From the NCBI RefSeq assembly GCF_000720485.1, contig NZ_JOAX01000002.1:1-64000 (forward strand): 64,000 nt of DNA, given 5' to 3'. This document shows positions 27,037-34,742 of the stretch, piece by piece (the first letter of the stretch is position 1; the number at the start of each line of letters is the position of its first letter). The DNA comes from Streptomyces ochraceiscleroticus (GTDB lineage Bacteria > Actinomycetota > Actinomycetes > Streptomycetales > Streptomycetaceae). The translations under genes and the position numbers were made by a program. Under the pieces are notes generated by a model. It had not been told where the DNA came from. It saw only the letters and a program-made list of their open reading frames with translations, and made no database searches.

Positions 27037-27170
27037 GTGCGCTTCTTGTGACGAAGTAAGCAAGGGAGCGATGGGGACCGGCTGCGCTTCGTGGCGAGCT
27101 GGGTGGCCGATCAACTGCCCAGGGCCTGTTGGCCCTGCCGGAGAGAAGTCGTGGATGTCGGCCGAGGTGG

Positions 27171-27295
27171 CAGTGCTCGACCGAGGTGGACGCTGAGCGG
27201 GTCGTCGGCGTAGTGGCCGAAGGCCGGGACCTCGGTACAGCCGCAGGAGCGGTACAGGCGACCGGGCGGAATGACGACCCTGGCGTCTCGGAGTG
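27171..27295 (-). pseudogene. Remnant of a GNAT acetyltransferase gene (C-terminal fragment)
   Basis: On the minus strand, LYRSCGCTEVPAFGHYADD followed by PLSVHLGRAL is typical of the C-terminus of GNAT-family N-acetyltransferases (LYR..GY.EVPAF). The preceding HSETPGSSFRP, which resembles the LETG segment of such enzymes, is in another frame, indicating a frameshift. No complete acetyltransferase can be assembled, so this is a decayed remnant. The stretch 27037-27420 otherwise holds no recognisable gene. Confidence 0.5.
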
Positions 27296-27420
27296 GCAGG
27301 TTGGGGCCGGACCTCTCCGCGTGACTGCTGCGGGCGGATACCGGCAATCAATCGTGCCGATGGTGCCGGGGTGCCACACTTCTGGCGTAGCCCTACTGAC
27401 GGCTGCGACTGGAGACAGCC

Positions 27421-27780
27421 ATGAAGCGAACCGACGCTGACTATCAGGACGCCGTACAGGCTGCTGTTGACATCTTGCGGGAGCGAGCCCGGCAGGCGCG
27501 TGACATCTCCTACGGGGACCTGAGCGCCGAGCTGACGGCGCGCGGGTTCACTGGTGTCACGCCGCATCACGGGATCATGTCCTACCTCCTCAAGGACGTC
27601 TGTCTGTATGACAACGAGGACGGGCGGGCTCCCATGCTCTCTGTGCTCGTGGTCAACAAGGCCAGTCGCGTCCCGTCGGAGCAGTTCTCCGTCCTTGCCC
27701 GTGGGCTTCCGTTCTCCCGGCCGGGCGACTGGACCTGGCAGGACGAGCAACGAGCGGTGTTCGCCGGTTCTCGCGACTGA
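27421..27780 (+). CDS. Small protein of unknown function inside the repeat-bounded segment
   Basis: This 119-residue soluble protein starts MKRTDADYQDAVQAAVDILRE. It resembles a widespread but uncharacterised actinobacterial small domain with the pattern YGDLS..L...G, a central H.GIMSYLL, LSVLVVNKASRVP and a final FSRPGDWTWQDEQ. No catalytic motif is apparent and no function can be given. The ATG at 27421 follows TGGAGA with good spacing. It is the only intact gene between the two copies of the rtcB 3' end; its stop lies 24 bases before copy B. Confidence 0.6.
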   Translation: MKRTDADYQDAVQAAVDILRERARQARDISYGDLSAELTARGFTGVTPHHGIMSYLLKDVCLYDNEDGRAPMLSVLVVNKASRVPSEQFSVLARGLPFSRPGDWTWQDEQRAVFAGSRD

Positions 27781-27803
27781 GCCGGCAGCGGCCCCGGCCT
27801 CAC

Positions 27804-27857
27804 AGCTCGAGCAGGTCATCTGTGTGAAGGGCTGAGGGACAGCGCTGCACGTGTCCG
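27804..27857 (+). repeat. Direct repeat, copy B (detached rtcB 3' end)
   Basis: This is the second copy of the rtcB 3' end (49 of 54 bases identical to 26950-27003). It still reads LEQVICVKG and a stop in its rtcB frame but has no rtcB body upstream. The interval 27858-28087 after it holds no supported gene. Confidence 0.8.
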
Positions 27858-28087
27858 CTTCGCCGTGCGGCCTTGCGGGGCCGCTGCCCGTACCTCACCA
27901 TGGGCACGGCCAAGGGCTGCCGTACGCCGAAGACAGCCCATCGGTTCGGCAACGTCGGCGGCCATCAGCACGAGCGCTCACGCTCGTACGGGCCGCCCGA
28001 AGGTTACCCGCGCCTGTCCGTGTGCCTCCGGCGGCCGAGGGACCTGCCTGGCCGACACGTGTTCCTCATCGCCGCCCGGAGGGCGCC

Positions 28088-28765
28088 ATGGGTCAAACTC
28101 TCGGTGATGTGCTGGGCTTTGCGGCAGGTGTCGCCATCAGCCCGCTTCCGATCGTCGCGATCATCCTGATCCTGGCCACACCACGGGGTCGGCTCAACGG
28201 ATCGCTGTTCACCATCGGCTGGCTGGTGGGTCTGTCGGCACTGGGTGCGGTGATGCTGGCGATCGGAGGACCGGCCGGTTCCGCCGCCGGCAAGCAGCCG
28301 GCCACCTGGGTGGGCGGCCTCAAAATCGGCCTGGGAGTCCTGCTCGTCCTCTTCGCCGTACGACAGTGGCGCCGGCGTCCTGCCGATGCCTCGCAGGCGC
28401 AGCTTCCGAAGTGGATGGCGGCCATCGACCGTTTCACGCCGGTCAAGACCCTGGGCCTCGGTCTGGCGCTGTCGGCCGCCAACCTCAAGAACGCACCGCT
28501 CACCATCGCCGCCGGTGCCACGATCAGCGCGTCCGGGCTTCCGCTCGGGCAGCAGGTCGGATCGCTCGCCGTGTTCGTGGTCATCGGGTCCCTCGGGCTG
28601 CTCGTTCCCCTCGCGGTCTTCCTGTTGATGGGCGAACGGGCCCGACGCACCCTCGGCAACTGGAAGGACTGGGCCGTCCGGCACAACACCGCCGTGATGG
28701 CAGTCCTGTTCTTCGTCCTCGGGCTGAAACTGTTCGGCGACGGCATCGGCATCCTGACCTCCTGA
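28088..28765 (+). CDS. GAP-family (LysE-like) membrane protein
   Basis: This 225-residue protein has six predicted membrane helices and an N-terminus MGQTLGDVLGFAAGVAISPL, as in the GAP (Sap/LysE superfamily) proteins of actinobacteria. The related mycobacterial proteins are implicated in glycopeptidolipid export, but the substrate here is unknown. The central loop carries WRRRPADASQAQLPKWM, followed by conserved LGLGLALSAANLKNAPLTIA. The ATG at 28088 has GGAGGGCG upstream. The 276 bases that follow (28766-29041) contain no convincing gene, only a weak 68-codon frame at 28829. Confidence 0.75.
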   Translation: MGQTLGDVLGFAAGVAISPLPIVAIILILATPRGRLNGSLFTIGWLVGLSALGAVMLAIGGPAGSAAGKQPATWVGGLKIGLGVLLVLFAVRQWRRRPADASQAQLPKWMAAIDRFTPVKTLGLGLALSAANLKNAPLTIAAGATISASGLPLGQQVGSLAVFVVIGSLGLLVPLAVFLLMGERARRTLGNWKDWAVRHNTAVMAVLFFVLGLKLFGDGIGILTS

Positions 28766-29041
28766 CCCGCACAGTCCTGTCCCGGGAGTCCCGCACCGGG
28801 GCGATGGCGTACGGCCGACCGGCCGGGAGTGCGGACAACGGTGTCCTGCGCGGTGCGGGCGGCGGTCGCTCTGTTCGCTGCAGTCAGCGTGGGAACGACC
28901 GCGTACCCGTACCGCGGTGGCCGGTTTTCCGAGCTGTCCGGGCTCGGGCGGCGCGCTAAGAATGGGGCAAGAGGGCGATGGCGCCTCATCTCCGACGCGC
29001 TTGGCGCCCCTCGGACGTATCCGTGGCAGGAGTGACTCACG

Positions 29042-29632
29042 ATGGCTACGACGTCAGATGCAACCTCGTCGGACCAGCCCGAGCGCCCGGGCATGAAGGA
29101 CGGAGTGTGCAGCGAGTTCACCGTCTTCACCGAGATCAAGCCGGGCCATGCGGACGCGTTGCGCAGGGACCTCGCCATGATGGCCGACGGATCGGCCGAC
29201 AAGGAGGCCCGTGGGGCGCTGGAGCAGATCGGCACCCTGCACGACGCACGCCACGTGATGTTCGACAACGACACCCGGCACATGTTCGCCAGTGTCTTCG
29301 ACGGCTCCTGGGACACCTACATCGACGACTTCGGCAAGACGGTGATCGGGGAACGCTTCGACAGGGTCTTCTCGCACACCGAAGGGTTCCCCGGCATCAC
29401 CGATCCGGGGGTGAAGGACTGGTTCCTCGCCCACCAGGCACCCGCGGGAGTCTTCGTCAGCTCCTATCCCGACCTGACTGTTCAGCAGATCTGGAAGGAC
29501 CAACGCGTGAGCGAGGCGTTCCAGGCGGTACTGGACACCCCCGAGTTCCGGGCGGCGCTGGACAACCCGGCCAACGCGGAGCTGCTGGCCAGCCCCGCCT
29601 TCCGGAGGCTGATGGAGGAGGCCGAGCGCTGA
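29042..29632 (+). CDS. Unknown protein upstream of DyP peroxidase
   Basis: This 196-residue soluble protein has no family that I can name. It contains FTVFTEIKPGHADALRRDL, GTLHDARHVMFDNDTRHMF and DDFGKTVIGERFDRVFSHTE. These suggest a ferredoxin-like alpha/beta barrel fold of the EthD or antibiotic-biosynthesis-monooxygenase type, perhaps duplicated. The last 45 residues are helical (SEAFQAVLDTPEFRAALDNP). The ATG at 29042 follows CAGGAG. It is the first of three co-directional genes with the DyP and catalase-like genes, so a role with heme peroxidases is inferred. Confidence 0.55.
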   Translation: MATTSDATSSDQPERPGMKDGVCSEFTVFTEIKPGHADALRRDLAMMADGSADKEARGALEQIGTLHDARHVMFDNDTRHMFASVFDGSWDTYIDDFGKTVIGERFDRVFSHTEGFPGITDPGVKDWFLAHQAPAGVFVSSYPDLTVQQIWKDQRVSEAFQAVLDTPEFRAALDNPANAELLASPAFRRLMEEAER

Positions 29633-29724
29633 TACCCGCCCCATGACCGACCCCGCGCCGGCCGGAGCGAGCCGGCCGACGCGGGGCTGTCCAGGCAGAG
29701 ACGGATGCGGAGGCGCAGGCGAAC

Positions 29725-31077
29725 ATGAACGCGTCGGCAAGCACGAGCGGGACCGGAGTGGACGTCGAGATCGACGACGTCCAGAGCGGGGCGTTGCATC
29801 CACGGCCGGTGCCGTACGTGGGAAGGTTCGTCTTCCTGCGTGTCGATGACCGCGACGCCGGGCGCACCCTGCTGCGGCGGCTGCTCCCGTCGGTCGAGGG
29901 CGGTCTGCCCAGCGCGGACCCGAATCAGGACGCCTGGGTGGCGGTGGCGTTCACCTACCAGGGCCTGCGGGCGCTGGGCGTGCCCCAGGAGTCGTTGGAC
30001 AGCTTCCCGCGGGCGTTCCGTCAGGGCATGGCGGCGCGTGCGCATCTGATCGGCGACGTGGGCGAGAGCGACCCGGCCCATTGGGAGCCGCCGTTCGGTA
30101 CGGCCGATGTGCATGTCGTGCTGAGTGCCCTCTCCCCCGATGAGGCGCGGCTGGAGAAGGCACTGGAGCGGGCCCGCGCCGCCTGCCAGGAGACGCCCGG
30201 GGTGACCGTGACCTGGCAGCAGGAGGTCCGCCAGCTCCCGACCGGGCGCACCACCTTCGGCTTCCGCGACGGCATCAGCCATCCGCATATCGAGGGCCTC
30301 GGGCTGCCCGGCTCCAACTCCCAGGAGGCTCCCCTCAAGGCGGGCGAGTTCCTTCTCGGCTACCCCGACGAAACCGGCAACCTGCCGCCCATGCCCAGCC
30401 CCGATGTGCTGGGGCGCAATGGGACCTACGCGGCGGTGCGCAAGCTGCACACCAACGTGGCGGCCTGGCGCCAGTACCTGCGTGCGCACACCTCCAGCGA
30501 ACAGGAGGAGGCGCTGCTGGCGGCGAAGATGGTCGGGCGCTGGCCCAGCGGGGCACCGTTGACACTGTCTCCGGAGCACGATGACGCGGAGCTGGGCAAC
30601 GACCCGCACCGCAACAACGACTTCCTGTACCGGGAGAACGACGATCGCGGTTTCCGGTGCCCCGCCGGCGCGCACATCCGGCGGGTCAACCCCCGCGATG
30701 CCACCATCATCGGCGACGCGCGGATGCACCGCCTCATCCGCCGCGGCACCACCTACGGCCCGCCGTTGCCGGAGGGTGTCCTCGAGGACGACGGCGCCGA
30801 CCGAGGGCTGATCGGCGTCTTCATCGGGGCCCACATTGAGCGGCAGTTCGAGTTCATCAAGACCGAGTGGGTCAACGACGGCAACTTCATCGGTTACCCC
30901 GGCGAGCAGGACCCGGTGGCCGGGCATCACGGCGGTACCGGCAGCGCCACCATCCCGGAGCAGCCGGTCCGGCGCCGCCTGCAGAACCTGCCCGGCTTCG
31001 TGGTCACCCGAGGCGGTGAGTACTGCTTCCTGCCGGGTCTGCGCGCCCTGCGCTGGCTCGCCGAACCGGAGGGCTGA
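29725..31077 (+). CDS. DyP-type heme peroxidase
   Basis: This 450-residue dye-decolorising peroxidase-family protein contains the defining GxxDG motif in TTFGFRDGISHPH (Asp182 as the distal acid) and a probable proximal heme ligand His317 in CPAGAHIRRVNPR. A candidate distal arginine lies in RRGTTYGPP. There is no Tat signal or lipobox, so it is cytosolic or encapsulated. It belongs to the larger DyP forms by length. The reaction would be peroxide-dependent oxidation of an unknown substrate. It is the middle gene of three, with the catalase-like gene starting 56 bases after its stop. Confidence 0.9.
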   Translation: MNASASTSGTGVDVEIDDVQSGALHPRPVPYVGRFVFLRVDDRDAGRTLLRRLLPSVEGGLPSADPNQDAWVAVAFTYQGLRALGVPQESLDSFPRAFRQGMAARAHLIGDVGESDPAHWEPPFGTADVHVVLSALSPDEARLEKALERARAACQETPGVTVTWQQEVRQLPTGRTTFGFRDGISHPHIEGLGLPGSNSQEAPLKAGEFLLGYPDETGNLPPMPSPDVLGRNGTYAAVRKLHTNVAAWRQYLRAHTSSEQEEALLAAKMVGRWPSGAPLTLSPEHDDAELGNDPHRNNDFLYRENDDRGFRCPAGAHIRRVNPRDATIIGDARMHRLIRRGTTYGPPLPEGVLEDDGADRGLIGVFIGAHIERQFEFIKTEWVNDGNFIGYPGEQDPVAGHHGGTGSATIPEQPVRRRLQNLPGFVVTRGGEYCFLPGLRALRWLAEPEG

Positions 31078-31133
31078 GGGGCTGTCCTGCTCCCCGAGCC
31101 CGCCGGCACGGTCTCCGAGAAGAGGTCGAGGTC

Positions 31134-32288
31134 ATGGCAGCACGGTTCGTTCCCTACACGCGGGACGTCGAGGACGAGGACCCGCACTTCGACCGTCACC
31201 TGCAGACGGTGATCGACAAGACCAGGCGCTTCATCGCCGAGTCGGTCACGGCCGGTGGCACCGGCCGGGCCGTCCGCGACGCCCACGCCAAGGGGTACGG
31301 GGTGGTCCGGGGGCAGGTGGAGATCCTGACCGGACTTCCTCCCGAGTACGCCCAGGGCATCTACGCGACGCCGGGAACCCACGACGCGCTCATCCGCTTC
31401 TCCAACGGGTCGCCCCACGCCGGGGCCGACGCCCGGCTGGGCAACGCGACCGGACTGGCACTGAAGATCTTCGACATCAAGGGCCCGACCCTGCTGGAGG
31501 ACGAACCGGACGCAGGCACGTTCGACTACGCCAACATCAACGCACCGATCTTCTTCTGCAACACGGTCGAGCACTACCTGTTCATCCAGGACCTGTTCCT
31601 GAACGCGCCGGACTACTTCTCGCAGGGCCGGCCCGGCGCGCACCGGTTCTTCGCCGAGTTCGTGACCGGAAAGGGAACGCTGGCCCAGGAGGACTGGGCG
31701 TGGGACGAATTCCTGGCCTTCCTGCGCCTGTCGAAGATCCCCCCGGTCAACGTGCTGCTGTCGAGCTACTGGACGATGGGCGCCGTCCGGCACGGAAACC
31801 ACATCGCCAAGGTGCGCATCGCCCCCGACCCGCACTGCGCGGCCGCGGTGGACCGGCGCGCCATCGACGCGACCTCGGCACCGGAGGTCTTCCGGCCGGC
31901 CCTGGTGGCCGAGCTGCAGGAGCGGCCCTACGCCTTCGACATCCAGGTGCAGCTCTGCACCGACCTGGAGCGGATGCCGGTGGAGGACACCACCGTGGAG
32001 TGGCCCGAGCAGCTGTCGCCGTTCGTCACGGTGGCCAGGCTGCGGTTGCCGCGGCAGGACATCTCCGGTCAGGACAACCTGGAGAAGATGGACGCGCTGT
32101 CCTTCACGCCCTGGCGGGTCACCGCCGAGCACGCGCCCCTGGGCAACATCATGCGGGCCCGCAAGGAGGTCTACCGGCAGTCCTCCATCGAGCGCCACAA
32201 GCTGAATCAGCAGCCCCGCAAAGAACCCCGCAGCGCCGACGAGGTGCTTCCCCCGGCTCACGACCGCGACGACGCCGTGGGCGGGTAG
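31134..32288 (+). CDS. Catalase-superfamily heme protein
   Basis: This 384-residue protein has the catalase fold core. The distal histidine motif is DAHAKGYGVVRGQVEI (His51), then LIRFSNGSP, GLALKIFDIKG and FDYANINAPIFFC, where Asn134 or Asn136 would be the distal asparagine. The region of the proximal ligand reads LSFTPWRVTAEHAPLGNIM (322-340) and lacks the classical RxFxYxDxxxxR pattern. It resembles small catalase-like and SrpA-type proteins rather than true catalases, so it may act on organic hydroperoxides. It is co-directional with the DyP gene, which suggests paired functions. Confidence 0.75.
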   Translation: MAARFVPYTRDVEDEDPHFDRHLQTVIDKTRRFIAESVTAGGTGRAVRDAHAKGYGVVRGQVEILTGLPPEYAQGIYATPGTHDALIRFSNGSPHAGADARLGNATGLALKIFDIKGPTLLEDEPDAGTFDYANINAPIFFCNTVEHYLFIQDLFLNAPDYFSQGRPGAHRFFAEFVTGKGTLAQEDWAWDEFLAFLRLSKIPPVNVLLSSYWTMGAVRHGNHIAKVRIAPDPHCAAAVDRRAIDATSAPEVFRPALVAELQERPYAFDIQVQLCTDLERMPVEDTTVEWPEQLSPFVTVARLRLPRQDISGQDNLEKMDALSFTPWRVTAEHAPLGNIMRARKEVYRQSSIERHKLNQQPRKEPRSADEVLPPAHDRDDAVGG

Positions 32289-32601
32289 GACCCGGACCAG
32301 GTGGTCGCCCCGAAGCCGTGCGTGATCGACAAGACCTGGGCGGTACGTGATCGACAGGCCCCGGGCTGAAGGGGCTCGGAAAGGGTGCTTCGGGGTGGAC
32401 CGGGAAGGGGGCGTGGCGGAGCGGGAGCGGCGCGCTCAGGCGTTCTCGGACGGTGTTGCGGGGGAGGGGCGAAGAAGGTGCTCCCGGTCGCTCGCAGGGC
32501 CCGCCACGTCCTTTGCCGGGAGCCGTAAAACCGGGTCTGACCTGCATAATTTGGGACAATGGGAGGGTCGAACGCCGGGTCCCGACGACAGGAGCAGACC
32601 C
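32289..32601 (+). promoter_or_regulatory. Gene-free interval with probable promoter of the methyltransferase
   Basis: No gene is supported here. GTGATCGACA occurs twice, at about 32322 and 32347. Near the end, CATAAT with GACCTG upstream, and GGGACAATGG at about 32555, resemble -10 regions; the latter string also occurs before lysS. AGGAG at about 32590 is the ribosome binding site of the next gene. Confidence 0.35.
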
Positions 32602-33639
32602 TTGCCAGTCACCTCTGACACCCAGACGGCAGACCTCAACAGCCACCGCCCCTCCTCCCCGCTCCACGACCTGATGTACGGGCACGTCTACGCCTCCGCG
32701 CTGCGTGCCGTCGCTCTGCACGGCATCGCGGACCAGGTCGCTGACACGCCGCGCCCGGTCGCGGACCTGGCCGAGCAGGCCGGCCTGGATGCCGGGGCGC
32801 TGCGGCGGGTGCTGCGGCTGCTGGCCGCCCGCGGCCTGTTCCTGGAAGACGCCGACGGGGCCTTCGCCCTCACCGACGCCGGTCAGGCGCTGCGTACGGA
32901 CGCCGCCGATTCCCAGCACGCCGCGGTGCTGCTGTTCACCGACGAGATGTTCCGCAGCTCCGCCGAAGGCATCGAAAGCACCCTGCGGACCGGCGAGCCC
33001 AGCTTCGACGCCGTCCACGGCCGGCCGCTCTTCGACCACCTGGCCGCCACGCCCGACAAGAGCCGGCTGTTCAACGCCGCGATGACCTCCCTGACCACCG
33101 GGGTGAACGAGCAGCTCACCCGGGCCTGCCCGTTCCCCGAGGAGGGCACGGTCGTGGACGTCGGCGGCGGCCGCGGCGGGCTGCTCCGGGAGGTGCTCAC
33201 CGCCCACCCGGACCTGACCGGAATCCTCTTCGACCAGCCGCAGACGGTGGCCGACCACCTCCTGGACACCGGCGAACTGCGGGGCCGCTGGCGCACGCAG
33301 GGCGGGGACTTCTTCACCACCGTGCCCGAGGGCGGCGACCTGTACCTGCTCAAGAACGTCCTGCACGACTGGCCCGACGAGGACTGCTTGCGCATTCTGC
33401 ACACGATCCGCCGCGCGGTCGTCCCGGGCACCCGGCTGCTCGTGATCGACGCCGTCCTGCCCGGCAACGGGACGCCGCACCCGGCCCTGGCGCTGGACAT
33501 GGTCATGCTGATGACGCTCAAGGGGCGGGAACGCACCGCCGCCGAGTTCGAGGACCTGCTCGCCACCGCCGGCTTCCGCCTCCACCGCATCGTGCCGACC
33601 GAGGCCCTGTCCTCGGTCCTCGAAGCCGAAGCCGTCTGA
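32602..33639 (+). CDS. SAM-dependent O-methyltransferase (hydroxyneurosporene/COMT type)
   Basis: This 345-residue enzyme has the two-domain layout of plant-COMT-like bacterial O-methyltransferases. An N-terminal winged-helix dimerisation domain (LHDLMYGHVYASALRAVALH) is followed by a Rossmann domain with the SAM loop VVDVGGGRGGLLREVL. The general-base segment KNVLHDWPDEDC carries the catalytic histidine. Such enzymes methylate phenolic hydroxyls, often in secondary metabolism; the substrate is unknown. The TTG at 32602 is seven bases after AGGAG. There are no biosynthetic partners next to it, and a strong terminator follows. Confidence 0.85.
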   Translation: MPVTSDTQTADLNSHRPSSPLHDLMYGHVYASALRAVALHGIADQVADTPRPVADLAEQAGLDAGALRRVLRLLAARGLFLEDADGAFALTDAGQALRTDAADSQHAAVLLFTDEMFRSSAEGIESTLRTGEPSFDAVHGRPLFDHLAATPDKSRLFNAAMTSLTTGVNEQLTRACPFPEEGTVVDVGGGRGGLLREVLTAHPDLTGILFDQPQTVADHLLDTGELRGRWRTQGGDFFTTVPEGGDLYLLKNVLHDWPDEDCLRILHTIRRAVVPGTRLLVIDAVLPGNGTPHPALALDMVMLMTLKGRERTAAEFEDLLATAGFRLHRIVPTEALSSVLEAEAV

Positions 33640-33728
33640 CCGGCATGCGCCCCGCCGCCGCTCGGCACGTACCGCTCACCCGCTCGATGGGGCCGACTGT
33701 CGGCTCCTGCGAGTAGCGGTAAGGGAGA

Positions 33729-33760
33729 AAGGGCCGGCCCCCGGTGGGGCCGGCCCTTTC
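33729..33760. terminator. Convergent terminator after methyltransferase
   Basis: A perfect 14-bp stem (AAAGGGCCGGCCCC / GGGGCCGGCCCTTT) with a 4-base loop and flanking A/T runs suitable for both directions. Confidence 0.9.
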
Positions 33761-33782
33761 GGTGTGGCGGGTGGGACGTGGA

Positions 33783-34226
33783 TCAGGCGGCGGGCTGAGC
33801 GGGCTGTCCGGGGGACTGGACCGGGCCGGCCGGGGCGCCCGCCTGGTACAGCGCGAGCCAGGTGGTGGGGTTGACCACGCCGTTCGGGACGAGGTCGTGG
33901 TCGGCCTGGAAGTGGGCCACGGCCGCCATGGTGTTGGCGTCGAAGGTGCCGCTGAGGTTGTTCCAGCCCAGGTACTGGCGGTTGGCCAGCAGGCACTGGA
34001 CCTGGGAGACCTGGTCGCCCGCCGCACCGAGGGCGACGGTGCCGCGGTCCTCGGAGAAGGCACAGGCGGCGGGGCCGTGCACGACGTTGTCGCCCATCGC
34101 GGCGGAGGCGGGGGTGGCGAGCAGGCCGGTGGTCAACAGGCCCGCGCCCGCGGCCAGTACGGCCGCACGCTTGAAGGCCCTGCCGGGCCTGCGGAAACGG
34201 GGGGTGGGGATACGGAAAGTGCTCAC
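33783..34226 (-). CDS. Secreted peptidoglycan-binding-domain protein
   Basis: This roughly 147-residue protein has a signal peptide (FKRAAVLAAGAGLLTTGLLA, then ATPASAAMG as a likely cleavage region). One PG_binding_1-like repeat follows: GDQVSQVQCLLANRQYLGW, with the conserved GTFDANTMAAVAHFQ and WLALY. A Pro/Gly/Gln-rich tail ends the protein. It should bind the cell wall, with no catalytic domain. GTG at 34226 was chosen for a normal signal peptide; ATG at 34271 would add fifteen residues, and neither has a strong ribosome binding site. Confidence 0.7.
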   Translation of the reverse strand: MSTFRIPTPRFRRPGRAFKRAAVLAAGAGLLTTGLLATPASAAMGDNVVHGPAACAFSEDRGTVALGAAGDQVSQVQCLLANRQYLGWNNLSGTFDANTMAAVAHFQADHDLVPNGVVNPTTWLALYQAGAPAGPVQSPGQPAQPAA

Positions 34227-34297
34227 GCTGCCCGCGTTCCCACCGAGCGGAAAATCATGTGGGGTGAGCATTGTGGATCTTGTGAAGGTCCGTCGCC

Positions 34298-34711
34298 CTA
34301 CGCGTCCGCCGGGTACCAGCGCAGCTCGACGGTGTTGCCGTCCGGGTCCTGGACGTAGAGGGACTCGGCGGTGCCGCGGGCGCCGAAGCGCTTGCCGGGA
34401 CCGTCGAGCACGGTGAACACCCCGGAGTCGATGACCTGTTGCCAGTCCAGGGGCGCGACGACCAGGCAGAGGTGGTCGACGTTCCGGCCGGAGCCGGACG
34501 CGTCGTCGGGAGCCCGTACCAGGTCGATGATGGTCGTCGGGCTCACCCGGACGGACGGGAACGGCACCTCGCCGGCCCGCCATTCGTCCACCCGGACCGG
34601 TTCGAGGCCGAGCGGCCCGCAGTAGAACTCCAGCGCGCGTTCGACGTCCGCGACGTTGAGGACCAGGTGGTCGAAGGCGGTGACGGTCACGGCAGCGGGG
34701 GTGGCGGGCAT
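34298..34711 (-). CDS. VOC-family (glyoxalase/dioxygenase) protein
   Basis: This 137-residue protein is a vicinal oxygen chelate fold protein. The metal ligands are visible: His in FDHLVLNVADVERALEFY, His in VDHLCLVVAPLDWQQ and Glu in GNTVELRWYP. The subgroup resembles virulence-type VOC proteins seen beside lactoylglutathione lyases. The reaction is unknown; fosfomycin resistance, glyoxalase or dioxygenase roles are possible. The ATG at 34711 follows GGAAGGAAC. It lies 31 bases downstream of the SDR gene on the same strand. Confidence 0.8.
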   Translation of the reverse strand: MPATPAAVTVTAFDHLVLNVADVERALEFYCGPLGLEPVRVDEWRAGEVPFPSVRVSPTTIIDLVRAPDDASGSGRNVDHLCLVVAPLDWQQVIDSGVFTVLDGPGKRFGARGTAESLYVQDPDGNTVELRWYPADA

Positions 34712-34742
34712 GGCGTGTTCCTTCCCTGGGAGTACGGACCGG

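Noticed and set aside
27554..27835. Open frame ending SQLEQVICVKG
   Set aside because: It is the detached rtcB tail reached through the wrong frame of the intact gene at 27421-27780; only the last nine codons are meaningful.
28829..29035. 68-codon frame with a hydrophobic N-terminus
   Set aside because: No credible ribosome binding site and no family; the hydrophobic stretch is compatible with GC-rich chance.
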